Positions 27,250 to 36,347 of a DNA stretch of 43,351 nucleotides are shown here, piece by piece. The notes beneath the pieces were generated by a model. It was not told the DNA's origin, did no database searches, and saw nothing but the letters and a program-made list of their open reading frames with translations. Every line of letters starts with the position of its first letter. Position 1 is the first letter of the stretch. The position numbers and the translations under genes are program-made. Source of the DNA: Bacillota bacterium (GTDB lineage Bacteria; Bacillota; Sulfobacillia; Symbiobacteriales; Symbiobacteriaceae); NCBI GenBank assembly GCA_023623185.1, contig JAMNXV010000016.1, positions 1-43,351 on the forward strand. Reading direction: 5' to 3'.

Positions 27250-30200
27250 TCAGAACCCGAACACCAGCTGGTTCCCCTCCGGCAGCCCCTCCAGGCAGCC
27301 GTGGTTCTCCAGGAGTTCCAGCACGGCCTTGTTGATGCGGGCGCGGTTCTTCAGGTCCTCCTTCGAATGAAACTCGCCCTGGGCCCGGGCGTCCACGATG
27401 GCCTGCGCGGCGCTGTCGCCCAGGCCGGGCAGCGCGTTGAACGGGCAGAGCAGGGTGTTCTCCCCGTCGATCAGGTAGCGGGTCGCCTCCGAGCGGTACA
27501 GATCCACCCGGTTGAAGCGGATGCCCCGCAGGAAGGCCTCCTCCACCAGCTCGTACTCCGTGAGGGATTCCTTCTCCTTCGGCGAGGCGTCCCGGCCCCT
27601 GGCCTCGATCTCCGCCACGTAGCGGCGCACGGCCTCGGGGCCCTGCACCAGCAGGTTGGCGTCAACCGACCCGGCCCGCACGCTCAGGTACGCCGCGTAG
27701 AACAGCAGCGGCTCGTGCACCTTGAACCAGGCGATGCGCAGGCAGGAGAGCACGTACGCGGCCGCGTGGGCCTTCGGGAACATGTACTTGATCTGCTTGC
27801 AGGACCAGATGTACCAGTCGGGCACATTGCAGGCCCGCATCGTCTCTTCCATCTCGGGGGTCAGCCCCCGGCCCTTACGCACCGACTCCATGATCTTGAA
27901 GGCGGTGGCCGGCTCCACGCCCCAGTAGATCAACTGCACCATGATGTCGTCGCGGCAGCCGATGACGTCCTGGAAGGGGATCCCCTTCTTCACCAGCTCC
28001 TGGGCGTTGTTGGTCCACACGTCCGTGCCGTGGGAGAGGCCGGAGATGCGCACCAGGTCCGAGAAGTTGCGGGGGCTGGTCTCCATCAGCATCTGCCGCA
28101 CGAACCGCGTGCCCATCTCGGGCAGCACGATGGTGCCCAGGTCGAACTGGAGCCGCCCGTCATCGATGCCCAGCACCCGGTTGCCGCCGGGGCTGAAGAG
28201 GGCCAGCACCTCCGGGTCGTCCACCGGCACCTTCCGCACATCGAAGTCGGGGTCGCCGGTCTTCTCCCGGTACAGGTCCTGCAGCATCTTCAGCATGGTC
28301 GGGTCATCGTGGCCGAGGATGTCCAGCTTCATCAGGGCCTGCTCAAAGGCGTGGTAGTCGAAGTGGGTCGTCTTCACGCCGGACTTCCGGTCGTCGGCCG
28401 GGTACTGCACCGGCGTGACCTCCTCGATCTCCATGCCGACGGGAACCACCACCATGCCGCCGGGGTGCTGGCCGGTGGTGCGCTTGACGCCGGCCACGCC
28501 CGCGGCCAGGTAGCCGATGTGCGCCTCCCGGATGCCGGTGATATTGTTCTCCTCCAGCCAGCCCCGCACCATGCCGTAGGCCGTCTTCTCGGCAATGGTG
28601 CCCACCGTGCCCGCCTTGAAGACGTACTTGTCGCCCCCGAGCAGCTCCTCGGAGAACTTCTGGATGCGGCCCTGCACCTCGCCGGAGAAGTTCAGGTCGA
28701 TGTCCGGCACCTTGTCGCCCTTGAAGCCCAGGAAGGTCTCAAAGGGAATGTCCTGCCCGTCGCGGTCCAGCGGCGTGCCGCACTGGGGGCAGTCCTTACG
28801 CGGCAGGTCGAAACCGGAGCCGGTCTTGCCGTCGTCGTGCCACTCCAGGTACTTGCACTCGGGGCAGATGTAGTGCGGGGGCAGCGCGTTGACCTCGGTG
28901 ATGTCCATCGCCCAGGCGACGAAGGAGGAGCCCACCGAGCCGCGGGAGCCCACCAGATAGCCCATCTCCATCGACTTCTTCACCAGCAGGTGCGAGATGT
29001 AGTACGACACCGCAAAGCCGTTGCCGATGATCGCGTCCAGCTCCCGCTGCAGCCGCTGGGCGATCTTCTCGGGCACCGGGTCGCCGTAGACCCGCTTCAC
29101 CTTCTCCCACGAGAGCCGGCGGGTCTCCTCCTCCGACCCCTCCAGCACGGGCGGGAAGAGCTTGTCGGGCACCGGCTTCACCTTTTCGATCTGCTCGGCG
29201 ACGGCGTTGGGGTTGGCGATGACCACCTCGTAGGCAGCCTCCTCGCCCAGGTAGGCGAACTCGTCCAGCATCTCCTGCGTGGTGCGCAGGTAGAAGGGCG
29301 CGTCGTACTCGTCGCGGAAGCCGATGCCGCCCTTCAGGATGCGGCGGAAGATCTGCTGGTGGGGCTCGAGGAAGTGCGCGTCGGAGACGGCGCAGACCGG
29401 TTTGCCCAGCTTCTTCCCCAGCTCGTAGATGCGCCGGTTGAGCGAGAGCAGCTGCTCCTCAGAGTTGACCTGGCCCGACTCCAGGAGGAAGGCCAGGCAG
29501 TCCCGGGGCAGGATCTCCAGGTAGTCGTACCAGGAGGCCAGCTGCTCCAGCTCCTCATCGGGAACGCCCCGCAGGAGCGCGTCGAACAGGTGGCCGCCGT
29601 AGGTGGCCGAGCCGATGAGCAGCCCCTCCCGGTGCTTCTCCAGCACCGAGCGCGGCACCCGCGGCGTGCGGTTGAAGTACTCGATGTGCGAGAGGCTGAT
29701 CAGCTTGTAGAGGTTCTTCATGCCCGCCTGCGTCTTCACCAGGCAGGTGGCGTGGTGGGGCCGGAGCTGCTCGGCGTTGATGTCCTGGCTCAGGCTGTTC
29801 AGGTCTGCGACGGTGGCGATGCCGTTCACCCGCTCCAGCAGCTTCGCCAGCACCATCGCGGCGGTCTTCGCGTCCGCGTCGGCCCGGTGGTGGTCCACCA
29901 GGGGCACCTGCAGCTCCTTGGTGAGCGCCGCCAGGCTGTGGCTCCGCATGTGGGGCAGCACCGCGCGGGCGAGCGTCAGCGTGTCGAGCACCGGGTTGGC
30001 GAACTCCTCGCCCAGGTACTTCTGCCGGTGGTAGCGCAGGAACGAGTAGTCGAACTGCGCGTTGTGCGCCACGACGATCGCGTCGCCCACGAAGTCGAAG
30101 AACGCGCGCAGCGCCTCTTCCGGCTCCGGGGCGCCCTCCAGCATATCCGGCGTGATGTTCGTGAGCTTCTGCACCTCCGGCGGGACCGGCTTGGTGGGGC

Positions 30201-31680
30201 GCACGAAGCTCTGGAACGTGTCGAGCACCTCGCCGCCGCGAAAGCGCACGGCGCCCAGTTCGATGATGTCGTCGCCGATGGGCGAGAAGCCCGTCGTCTC
30301 GATGTCCAGCACCACGAACTCGGCGTCGCCGAGCGGCACGCCCTCCGGGGGCCGCTGGATGACCGCCGCACCGTCGTCGACCAGGAAGAGCTCACAGCCG
30401 TAAATCACCCGGAAGTCCTCGGGCACCTTCACGTTGCTGGCGGCGGGGAATGCCTGCACCACGCCGTGGTCGGTGATGGCCACGGCCTTGTGGCCCCACT
30501 TCACCGCCGTCTTCACCAACTCGGCCGGGTCGATCATGCCGTCCATGGCCGACATGGTGGTGTGCGCGTGCAGCTCCACCCGCTTCAGGGGCCCTTCGTA
30601 GGTGTCCTCGCGGGCCGGGCGCCTGCCCACCATCAGGTCGTCGGCCAGCATCGTTAGCTCGCCGGAGAACCTGTCCACCTGCACGTTGCCCCTGACCTTC
30701 ACCCAGGTCCCGTTCTTGAGCACGGCCAGGTAGTCCGGCTCCTTCTGGGGGTCCCGGAAGAGCTTCACCGGAAGCGTGTCGCCGAGACCACCGGGGTCCG
30801 CGGCGCGCAGCAGGTCGCACACCCCGAAGGAGATGAGCTGCCGGCCGCTCCGCAGGTCGCGGCTCTCCAGCCCGACGATCTCGCCCTCGATGATGACCCG
30901 GTTCTCCTCTTCCGTGATGGTCTGAATCGGCCGCACCGGCGCGTCCGCCGGGATGGCGCGCCCCTTCAGCGGCCCCTCGGCCGGCGGGGGCGCCGCCGCG
31001 GCCTCCTTCTTGCCGAACGCCGACTGGCGCTGCATCCACTGCTCGAAGTACTCGTCGGCGTAGCCGAGCTCCTCGGTGATGGGCTCGGGCGGCAGCGGGA
31101 CCTCCTCGTCCCCGTCGGTGAAGAAGGCCTCAGCTGCCTCGCCGGCTGCATCCGCGCGCGCCGGCCGCGGGGCCGGGCGCGCCGTCACCCGGACCTGCAG
31201 CGCGCAGCCCGTCTCCCTCCGGACCAGCCGCTCCATAACGGGAACCACCCCGCGCTGCTCCACCACCTCGGCCTGCGCGGCCGTGGGCAGCTCCACGATC
31301 AGGCGGGGGGCTTCCACCTGCCACCGGGCCTTCTCCAGAAGCCCGTTGACCAGCGGCAGGACCTGCTTCAGCTGCTTCAGGATCTCCGGCCACGCCTCAG
31401 CCACCCGCTGGGCCGGATCGGCCTCAGGGTCCGGGTCGCGCACCGGAACCACCGTCACCGAAGCGGCGAGGCCCCCGAGGCACTGCTCGGCCACGGCGTC
31501 CGCCAGCGCCGGCCGGTGGTCCAGGGGCAGCCGCACCGGGCTCGCCAGGTGCAGGATGACGCTGCGGCTCCGGCGGTTCACCTCCACGCGAACCGGGCGC
31601 GCCCCTTCCAGGAACGCCTGAACCTGCGGCGGTAGTTCGGCGACGTCGATGAGCGAGAGCCAGTCGGACTGCGGTGACAT
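27250..31680 (-). CDS. polC: DNA polymerase III alpha subunit, PolC type (with 3'-5' exonuclease)
   Basis: This is the 1476-residue replicative polymerase of low-GC-lineage Firmicutes. In order: N-terminal domains, an OB fold (around 265-345), a PHP domain start (VELHAHTTMSAMDG near 370), the inserted DEDDh proofreading exonuclease (VVLDIETTGFSP near 455, HHRADADAKTAA near 597), the remainder of PHP, a zinc motif (CPECKYLEW, CPQCGTPLD near 940-975) and the catalytic palm with PDIDLNFSGE near 993. GAGGTGA lies nine bases before the ATG. PolC is a marker of Firmicutes and close relatives. It precedes a lipoate-ligase-like gene instead of rimP directly. Confidence 0.98.
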   Translation of the reverse strand: MSPQSDWLSLIDVAELPPQVQAFLEGARPVRVEVNRRSRSVILHLASPVRLPLDHRPALADAVAEQCLGGLAASVTVVPVRDPDPEADPAQRVAEAWPEILKQLKQVLPLVNGLLEKARWQVEAPRLIVELPTAAQAEVVEQRGVVPVMERLVRRETGCALQVRVTARPAPRPARADAAGEAAEAFFTDGDEEVPLPPEPITEELGYADEYFEQWMQRQSAFGKKEAAAAPPPAEGPLKGRAIPADAPVRPIQTITEEENRVIIEGEIVGLESRDLRSGRQLISFGVCDLLRAADPGGLGDTLPVKLFRDPQKEPDYLAVLKNGTWVKVRGNVQVDRFSGELTMLADDLMVGRRPAREDTYEGPLKRVELHAHTTMSAMDGMIDPAELVKTAVKWGHKAVAITDHGVVQAFPAASNVKVPEDFRVIYGCELFLVDDGAAVIQRPPEGVPLGDAEFVVLDIETTGFSPIGDDIIELGAVRFRGGEVLDTFQSFVRPTKPVPPEVQKLTNITPDMLEGAPEPEEALRAFFDFVGDAIVVAHNAQFDYSFLRYHRQKYLGEEFANPVLDTLTLARAVLPHMRSHSLAALTKELQVPLVDHHRADADAKTAAMVLAKLLERVNGIATVADLNSLSQDINAEQLRPHHATCLVKTQAGMKNLYKLISLSHIEYFNRTPRVPRSVLEKHREGLLIGSATYGGHLFDALLRGVPDEELEQLASWYDYLEILPRDCLAFLLESGQVNSEEQLLSLNRRIYELGKKLGKPVCAVSDAHFLEPHQQIFRRILKGGIGFRDEYDAPFYLRTTQEMLDEFAYLGEEAAYEVVIANPNAVAEQIEKVKPVPDKLFPPVLEGSEEETRRLSWEKVKRVYGDPVPEKIAQRLQRELDAIIGNGFAVSYYISHLLVKKSMEMGYLVGSRGSVGSSFVAWAMDITEVNALPPHYICPECKYLEWHDDGKTGSGFDLPRKDCPQCGTPLDRDGQDIPFETFLGFKGDKVPDIDLNFSGEVQGRIQKFSEELLGGDKYVFKAGTVGTIAEKTAYGMVRGWLEENNITGIREAHIGYLAAGVAGVKRTTGQHPGGMVVVPVGMEIEEVTPVQYPADDRKSGVKTTHFDYHAFEQALMKLDILGHDDPTMLKMLQDLYREKTGDPDFDVRKVPVDDPEVLALFSPGGNRVLGIDDGRLQFDLGTIVLPEMGTRFVRQMLMETSPRNFSDLVRISGLSHGTDVWTNNAQELVKKGIPFQDVIGCRDDIMVQLIYWGVEPATAFKIMESVRKGRGLTPEMEETMRACNVPDWYIWSCKQIKYMFPKAHAAAYVLSCLRIAWFKVHEPLLFYAAYLSVRAGSVDANLLVQGPEAVRRYVAEIEARGRDASPKEKESLTEYELVEEAFLRGIRFNRVDLYRSEATRYLIDGENTLLCPFNALPGLGDSAAQAIVDARAQGEFHSKEDLKNRARINKAVLELLENHGCLEGLPEGNQLVFGF

Positions 31681-31719
31681 CTAGGCGGCTCACCTCATAG
31701 CTCAGATATTTGCGCCTGT

Positions 31720-31738
31720 GCGCCCGGGAACCGGGCGC
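31720..31738 (-). other. Intergenic hairpin between the MgtC-family gene and polC
   Basis: GCGCCCGG and CCGGGCGC pair perfectly across a 3-nt loop, 40 bases before polC. There is no T-run on the minus strand (ACAGGCG follows), so a classical terminator is unlikely. No clear promoter is seen in this 117-base gap. Confidence 0.35.
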
Positions 31739-31797
31739 GGCGGCCACAAGAAGCCGACGAGCGCCCTGGTTGACCCAGTGCGCCCGCGGGCCGTTGG

Positions 31798-32526
31798 CTA
31801 TATGTCTTCTTCAGTGACCGAGATGACCCCTTCCCGGCTCATCAAGTCGGCGATCAACCCGGTCATGTCGACATTGCGCCCCTGCGGCTTGACCGTGAAC
31901 CGAATCTCAATGGTGCCCGGGAAGGCCCCCGAGCGCATGGCGACGTTCTTGACGGTACAGCCCCAGCGGCCGCAGGTGGAGGCCACGACGCCCAGCTGGC
32001 CGGGCGTGTCGGTCACCTGCACGATCAGCGACCGGTAGGCCCCGTGGTCGAAGAAGCGATTCTCCACCTCTGTCAGCGTCTTCAGGGTCAGCATCACCAG
32101 GACCACGGCCACAAAGGTCTGCATGTACAGCCCCGCGCCCACCGCCAGGCCCATGGCCGAGACGACCCAGAGCGAGGCGGCCGTGGTAAGGCCGCGGATG
32201 GTCGCCCCCTCCCGCATGATCGTACCGGCGCCCAGGAAGCCGATGCCGCTCACGACCTGCGCGGCGATGCGCCCGGGGTCGCCGTTGCCGAACCCGGTTG
32301 CCACCACGATGTCGTACATGCTGAGCGAGACCTTCATGATGAGGGCCGAACCCACGCACACCAGCACGTGGGTGCGAAGGCCGGCGGGCCGGTTGTGGGA
32401 CTCACGCTCAAGACCGACCACGCCGCCGGCGATGGCGGCGACGAGCAGGGGAATCAGGTTATCTACGAGCTGCTGTGCGAACGTGTACAGGTTCGCCTGA
32501 ATAAACTCCAAGTCTAGCAAAGTCAC
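31798..32526 (-). CDS. MgtC/SapB-family membrane protein
   Basis: The 242-residue protein has about five membrane helices in its first 150 residues with MgtC signatures: GGVVGLERESHNRPAGLRTH, VVSGIGFLGAGTIMREG and GLTTAASLWVVSAMGLAVG. A C-terminal soluble domain of about 80 residues (YRSLIVQVTDTPGQLGVVAS) resembles an ACT fold. Family members affect Mg2+ homeostasis or ATP synthase activity in pathogens, but the role in free-living bacteria is not clear. GTG 32526 overlaps the last base of the glycosyltransferase stop (TAGTG), so the two form an operon. Confidence 0.88.
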   Translation of the reverse strand: MTLLDLEFIQANLYTFAQQLVDNLIPLLVAAIAGGVVGLERESHNRPAGLRTHVLVCVGSALIMKVSLSMYDIVVATGFGNGDPGRIAAQVVSGIGFLGAGTIMREGATIRGLTTAASLWVVSAMGLAVGAGLYMQTFVAVVLVMLTLKTLTEVENRFFDHGAYRSLIVQVTDTPGQLGVVASTCGRWGCTVKNVAMRSGAFPGTIEIRFTVKPQGRNVDMTGLIADLMSREGVISVTEEDI

Positions 32527-33167
32527 TATCCCTTCTGTACGTATTTCAATATTTCATAATACATCTTCAGGCGCGCAGCCGTGCCTTTGACTAAGCCCAG
32601 CTTCTCCTCCTTCATCCGGTGGCTCATCTCTTCCAGGACGACCTCCACCACGCGGCAGCCGTGCTGTTTGACGTACTTGGTCAGCGCCACCTCGATGCCG
32701 AACCGGGCCTGATCTGCACCGCGCTCTTCCTGAAACAGATCCGCCACGACCTCACGCCGGACCGCCCGCTGGCCCGAGAGGTACGGCGCCACCAGCTGGG
32801 CCAGGTCGGTCGCGACCCGGCCGTCGCCGAAGACCCCGACGCTCATGTCGGCCTCGCCGCTGAGGACCGGGTGCAGCAGGTGCCGCAGGTGATCAGGGCT
32901 GAGGCCGATCAGATCGGCATCCAGAAAAAGCAGGACCGGGGCGGTCGTCGCGTCGAAGCCCGACTTCATCGCCGCAGCCTTGCCCCGGTTCTCCATATGT
33001 TCGATGACGGTAGCTCCCGCTTCACGGGCCCGGGTGGCTGTCTCGTCTGTCGAGCCGTCGCTCACCACGATGATCTCGCTAATCTCCGGCACCAGCCTGC
33101 ACGCAGTGACCACCGAACCGATCGTTGACTCCTCATTATACGCGGGGATCACCGCAGCGACTCTCAT
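32526..33167 (-). CDS. Family 2 glycosyltransferase
   Basis: A 213-residue GT-A enzyme: VIPAYNEESTIGSVV at the N-terminus, IIVVSDGSTDETA for nucleotide binding and LLFLDADLIGL, the DxD metal motif. It has no membrane helix. It is short, like the glucosyl-3-phosphoglycerate or dolichol-phosphate type, but the acceptor cannot be assigned. ATG 33167 is preceded by GGAGGT ten bases upstream and begins exactly at the domain. An open frame continues to GTG 33257, also with a ribosome site, so a 30-residue longer form cannot be excluded. It is co-transcribed with the MgtC-family gene. Confidence 0.88.
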   Translation of the reverse strand: MRVAAVIPAYNEESTIGSVVTACRLVPEISEIIVVSDGSTDETATRAREAGATVIEHMENRGKAAAMKSGFDATTAPVLLFLDADLIGLSPDHLRHLLHPVLSGEADMSVGVFGDGRVATDLAQLVAPYLSGQRAVRREVVADLFQEERGADQARFGIEVALTKYVKQHGCRVVEVVLEEMSHRMKEEKLGLVKGTAARLKMYYEILKYVQKG

Positions 33168-33382
33168 AACGCCATTGACCTCCGATTGGAGCAGCCCAAG
33201 TTCAAAGTCTGCGCGGCCACGTGAACCGCTTTTTCTGGGGTAAGGTATTCCGTACACGGTGACCTTTTTCCTCCTCCAAACGCTGCCGGTTGCTAGACTG
33301 CCCCATCGGCGTCAGGCCTACCCAGGCGGAACAGGGGCAGCCCCCCTCTGATGGTAGGACCGCCCCAAATCAGCCGAACCCG

Positions 33383-34234
33383 TCAGGCCCTGCGCCGGCG
33401 CTGCCTGAGCAGGCGGATCACGAAGGTCACTGCGAACACTGCTCCCCCGGCCACCGCCATCGCCCCGGCCACGGGGGTGTCGGTGGCGCGGGCCAGCAGG
33501 TAGCCCAGCACGCTGGCCAGCACGCCGATCCCCACCGCCAGGGCCAGCATCACGGAGAGCCGGTCGGTGAGCAGGTACGCCGTCGCGCCGGGCAGCACCA
33601 GCATGGCCACCACCAGAATCGCGCCCACCGCGTCGAAGGCGCCCACGGTGGTGATGGAGACCAGGGTCATCAGCAGGTAGTGGAACGCCGTGACGTTGAT
33701 GCCCTGGGCAGAGGCCGTCTCGGGGTCGAACGCGCAGATCTTCAGTTCCTTGAAGAATAGGAGAACTGCCACCAGATCGAGCACGAATATGGCGCCCATC
33801 GTCCACAGGGCCCGGGGCCCCAGGCTCACATCCCCCACCAGCCACAGGTCCCAGGGGGCGAAGGCGATCTCGCCGTACAGCACGTGCTCCAGGTCCAGGT
33901 GCACCCGGCCCGCGAAGGCCGAGATGAGCACCACGCCCAGGGCGAACAGGGCCGTGAAGGTCACGCCCATACCGGCGTCCTCCTGCACCCCGGCCCGCTG
34001 CAGCGCCTGCACCAGCCAGGTGGTGAGCAGGCCGAAGAGTGCGGCCCCCAGCACCATGATCGGGGCTGCGCGGCTGCCCGTGAACAGGAATCCCAGGGCG
34101 ATGCCCGGCAGCACCGCGTGGCTGATGGCGTCGCCCAGCATCGTCATGCGCCGCAGAACCAGGAACGACCCCACCAGGCCGGCCGATCCGGCCACCAGCG
34201 CCCCGACGGCGACGATTACCAGCGAGGCCGTCAT
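33383..34234 (-). CDS. Metal ABC transporter permease (TroD/MntD type)
   Basis: A 283-residue ABC-3 family permease with eight or so hydrophobic helices. The coupling region GSFLVLRRMTMLGDAISHAVLPGIALGF (near residues 22-49) and the cytoplasmic KICAFDPETASAQGI are standard for Mn/Zn/Fe importers. Its GTG/ATG overlaps the upstream permease gene stop by four bases. It is the last gene of the four-gene transporter operon, matching the order of troABCD, mntABCD and ytgABCD. The metal cannot be told from the permease alone. An overlapping frame on the same strand at 33318-34457 is an artefact. Confidence 0.92.
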   Translation of the reverse strand: MTASLVIVAVGALVAGSAGLVGSFLVLRRMTMLGDAISHAVLPGIALGFLFTGSRAAPIMVLGAALFGLLTTWLVQALQRAGVQEDAGMGVTFTALFALGVVLISAFAGRVHLDLEHVLYGEIAFAPWDLWLVGDVSLGPRALWTMGAIFVLDLVAVLLFFKELKICAFDPETASAQGINVTAFHYLLMTLVSITTVGAFDAVGAILVVAMLVLPGATAYLLTDRLSVMLALAVGIGVLASVLGYLLARATDTPVAGAMAVAGGAVFAVTFVIRLLRQRRRRA

Positions 34235-35511
34235 GCCCCATCACCCGGGTGAAGCCGCGGCTGCATACCGTGCTGAACGAGCAGGGCCTCCAGCTGCCTG
34301 AGGGTCTCCGGCGCAGCGACCAGCCGCCCTCCCGCATCCCACTGCACGCCGTCCAGATCGGCCTCATGCATGCGGCAGACCAGGTGGAGCCGCTCTTCCC
34401 GCACCAGCGGATAGGCCTCCGCGACCCCCGCCGCCGTGAGCTTCCAGGCGTCCGCACCCGCCAGGCCGGCGGGCGCCGGCACCCGGTCCACCAGCCCCTC
34501 CCGGGAAAGCCGGGCCAGGTGGCGCCGCACGGCTCCCACCGGCACCCCGGTGCGGCGAGACAGCGCCTCCGGCGAGGCCGCCGCCAGCGTCTGCGGGCAC
34601 GCCGCCTCCTCGGCCAGGTCGTAGAGCGCCTCCAGGAGGCGGCTGCGCCGGGTCCGCGCCCGGGTCCGCAGAAAGCGCACCAGACGGGCCAGCAGCCCCC
34701 GCTGCGGGGCGGCCAGGAGGGAGACGAAGAAGAACAGGCTCGCCGCCAGCACGATGAGGGGGCCGGTGGGCATGCGGGGACCCACCTGCGAGGCCAGCGT
34801 GCCGGCTACGCCGGAGAGGGCTCCGAACAGCCCCGCCAGCGGCAGCATCACAGAGAGCCGGTTGGTCCAGTACCGCGCCGTCACGGCGGGCGTCGTCAGC
34901 AGCGCGGCCATGAGCACCACCCCCACCGCCTCCAGTCCGATCACAACGGCCACGACGATCCCCAGGTTGAGCAAGAGATCCAGCGCCGTCATCGGGAAGC
35001 CCAGACCCGCGCCGAAACCCGGGTCGAAGGCCAGCAGCTTGAACTCCTTGTAGAAGAGCAGGGCCATCAGGCAGAGAAGCGCCGCGATCAGCGTGATCAG
35101 CCGCACGTCGCTGGGCACGATGGCCGCGGCCTGCCCGAAGAGGTACTTGTCGAGGCCGCTCTGGTTTCCGCCGGGCATGCGCTGCACCACGCCGAGCAGC
35201 ATGATGCCAAGCCCGAAGAAGACCGTGAGGACCAGGCTCATGGCAGAGTCCTCCTTCAGCCGGGAGTGGCGCGTGATGGCGAGCATCGCCAGCACGCCCA
35301 GCACCCCCGTGGCCGCGGCGCCCACCAGCAGCGGCCCCGCCGCCTTGGCGGAGGTCACCATGTAGGCCAGGACGATCCCCGGCAGGGCTGCGTGCGCCAG
35401 CACGTCACCCATCAGGGCCCGGCGCCTGAGCAGGGCGAAGACACCCAGCACCCCGCTGGCCAGCCCGAGCAGCGCGGTGCCGCTCATCACCCACAGCGCA
35501 TTGGCGAACAC
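34231..35511 (-). CDS. Metal ABC transporter permease fused to a DtxR-like winged-helix domain (YtgCR-like)
   Basis: A 426-residue fusion. Residues 1-270 form an ABC-3 permease with VFALLRRRALMGDVLAHAAL and LLAFDPGFGAGLG. After a basic linker (271-290), residues about 291-375 are a winged-helix DNA-binding domain (ALSRRTGVPVGAVRRHLARL, then EGLVDRV and WKLTAAGVAEAYPLVREERLH), as in DtxR/MntR proteins. The chlamydial YtgCR protein and, in part, long MntC-type permeases share this layout. The DtxR metal ligands do not seem conserved in the tail. The GTG has GGGAGGGG upstream and follows the ATPase stop by three bases. Confidence 0.88.
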   Translation of the reverse strand: MFANALWVMSGTALLGLASGVLGVFALLRRRALMGDVLAHAALPGIVLAYMVTSAKAAGPLLVGAAATGVLGVLAMLAITRHSRLKEDSAMSLVLTVFFGLGIMLLGVVQRMPGGNQSGLDKYLFGQAAAIVPSDVRLITLIAALLCLMALLFYKEFKLLAFDPGFGAGLGFPMTALDLLLNLGIVVAVVIGLEAVGVVLMAALLTTPAVTARYWTNRLSVMLPLAGLFGALSGVAGTLASQVGPRMPTGPLIVLAASLFFFVSLLAAPQRGLLARLVRFLRTRARTRRSRLLEALYDLAEEAACPQTLAAASPEALSRRTGVPVGAVRRHLARLSREGLVDRVPAPAGLAGADAWKLTAAGVAEAYPLVREERLHLVCRMHEADLDGVQWDAGGRLVAAPETLRQLEALLVQHGMQPRLHPGDGA

Positions 35512-35514
35512 CGG

Positions 35515-36315
35515 TCAGTCCCCTCCCAGCGACCGGCGTGCGGGGGGCTGCGCCCCGGCCAGCAGCGCCAGGCTGCCCAGCCGTCCGCCGTAGGTGTGCG
35601 TGAGGTTCTCCGGGGTGAAGACCCTTTCAACCGGGCCGGCGGCCAGCACCCGCACGTTCAGGAGCACCAGCCAGTCGAAGTACTCGCGCACGGTCTGCAG
35701 GTCATGATGCACCACCACCACCGTGCGCCCCCGGGCCTTCAGATCGGTCAGCAGGCCGATGATGGCCCGCTCCGTGGCCGCGTCCACGCCGGCAAACGGC
35801 TCATCCATGAAGTAGATGCGGGCGTCCTGCGCCAGGGCCCGGGCCAGGAAGACCCGCTGCTGCTGCCCGCCGGAAAGCTGGCTGATCTGCCGGCGGGCAA
35901 AATCCGCCATGCCCACCTTCTCCAGGGCCTCCATCGCCAGGCTGCGCTCCCGGGCGCCCGGCCGGCGCAGCAGCCCCAGGTGGCCATACCGGCCCATCAT
36001 CACCACGTCCAGCACGTCGGTGGGAAAGTCCCAGTCCACCGAGGCCCGCTGGGGCACGTAGCCGACCTCCCGCCGGGCCTGCGCCACCGGCCTGCCGAAG
36101 ATGCGCACCTCGCCGGAGAGCCGGGGAACCATGCCCAGAATCGCCTTGATCATCGTCGACTTGCCGGCGCCGTTGGGCCCGATCACGCCGATCAGCCGCC
36201 CGGGGGGCAGCGAAAGGTTGACGTCCTTCAACACCGGGCGCTGCTGATAGGCCACCGTCAGGCTGCGCACCACCACCGGCAGGTCGTCGTCCCGCGCGCT
36301 GTGCTCCCTCGCCAT
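35515..36315 (-). CDS. Metal ABC transporter ATP-binding protein (TroB/MntB type)
   Basis: A 266-residue ATPase with Walker [11 protein letters not shown]-loop [12 protein letters not shown], signature [15 protein letters not shown], Walker [13 protein letters not shown] and the switch histidine in VVVVHHDL. The sequence around ASVDWDFP is typical of Mn/Zn importer ATPases. ATG 36315 is preferred, with GGAGGGAG upstream; the frame is open to GTG 36351, which overlaps the binding-protein stop but has weaker signals. It drives the two adjacent permeases. Confidence 0.93.
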   Translation of the reverse strand: MAREHSARDDDLPVVVRSLTVAYQQRPVLKDVNLSLPPGRLIGVIGPNGAGKSTMIKAILGMVPRLSGEVRIFGRPVAQARREVGYVPQRASVDWDFPTDVLDVVMMGRYGHLGLLRRPGARERSLAMEALEKVGMADFARRQISQLSGGQQQRVFLARALAQDARIYFMDEPFAGVDAATERAIIGLLTDLKARGRTVVVVHHDLQTVREYFDWLVLLNVRVLAAGPVERVFTPENLTHTYGGRLGSLALLAGAQPPARRSLGGD

Positions 36316-36347
36316 GCTCTCCCTCCTCCCACCTGTCCGTCCTGCCA

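Noticed and set aside
27193..30657. A 1154-codon plus-strand open frame across polC
   Set aside because: It lies wholly antisense to polC, whose motifs are complete. The His/Leu/Val/Arg-rich translation is the usual result of reading the complement of a GC-rich gene in this phase.
33318..34457. A 379-codon minus-strand frame overlapping the TroD-type permease
   Set aside because: It is out of phase with the clear permease frame (33383-34234) and has a Gly/Arg-rich composition without helices.
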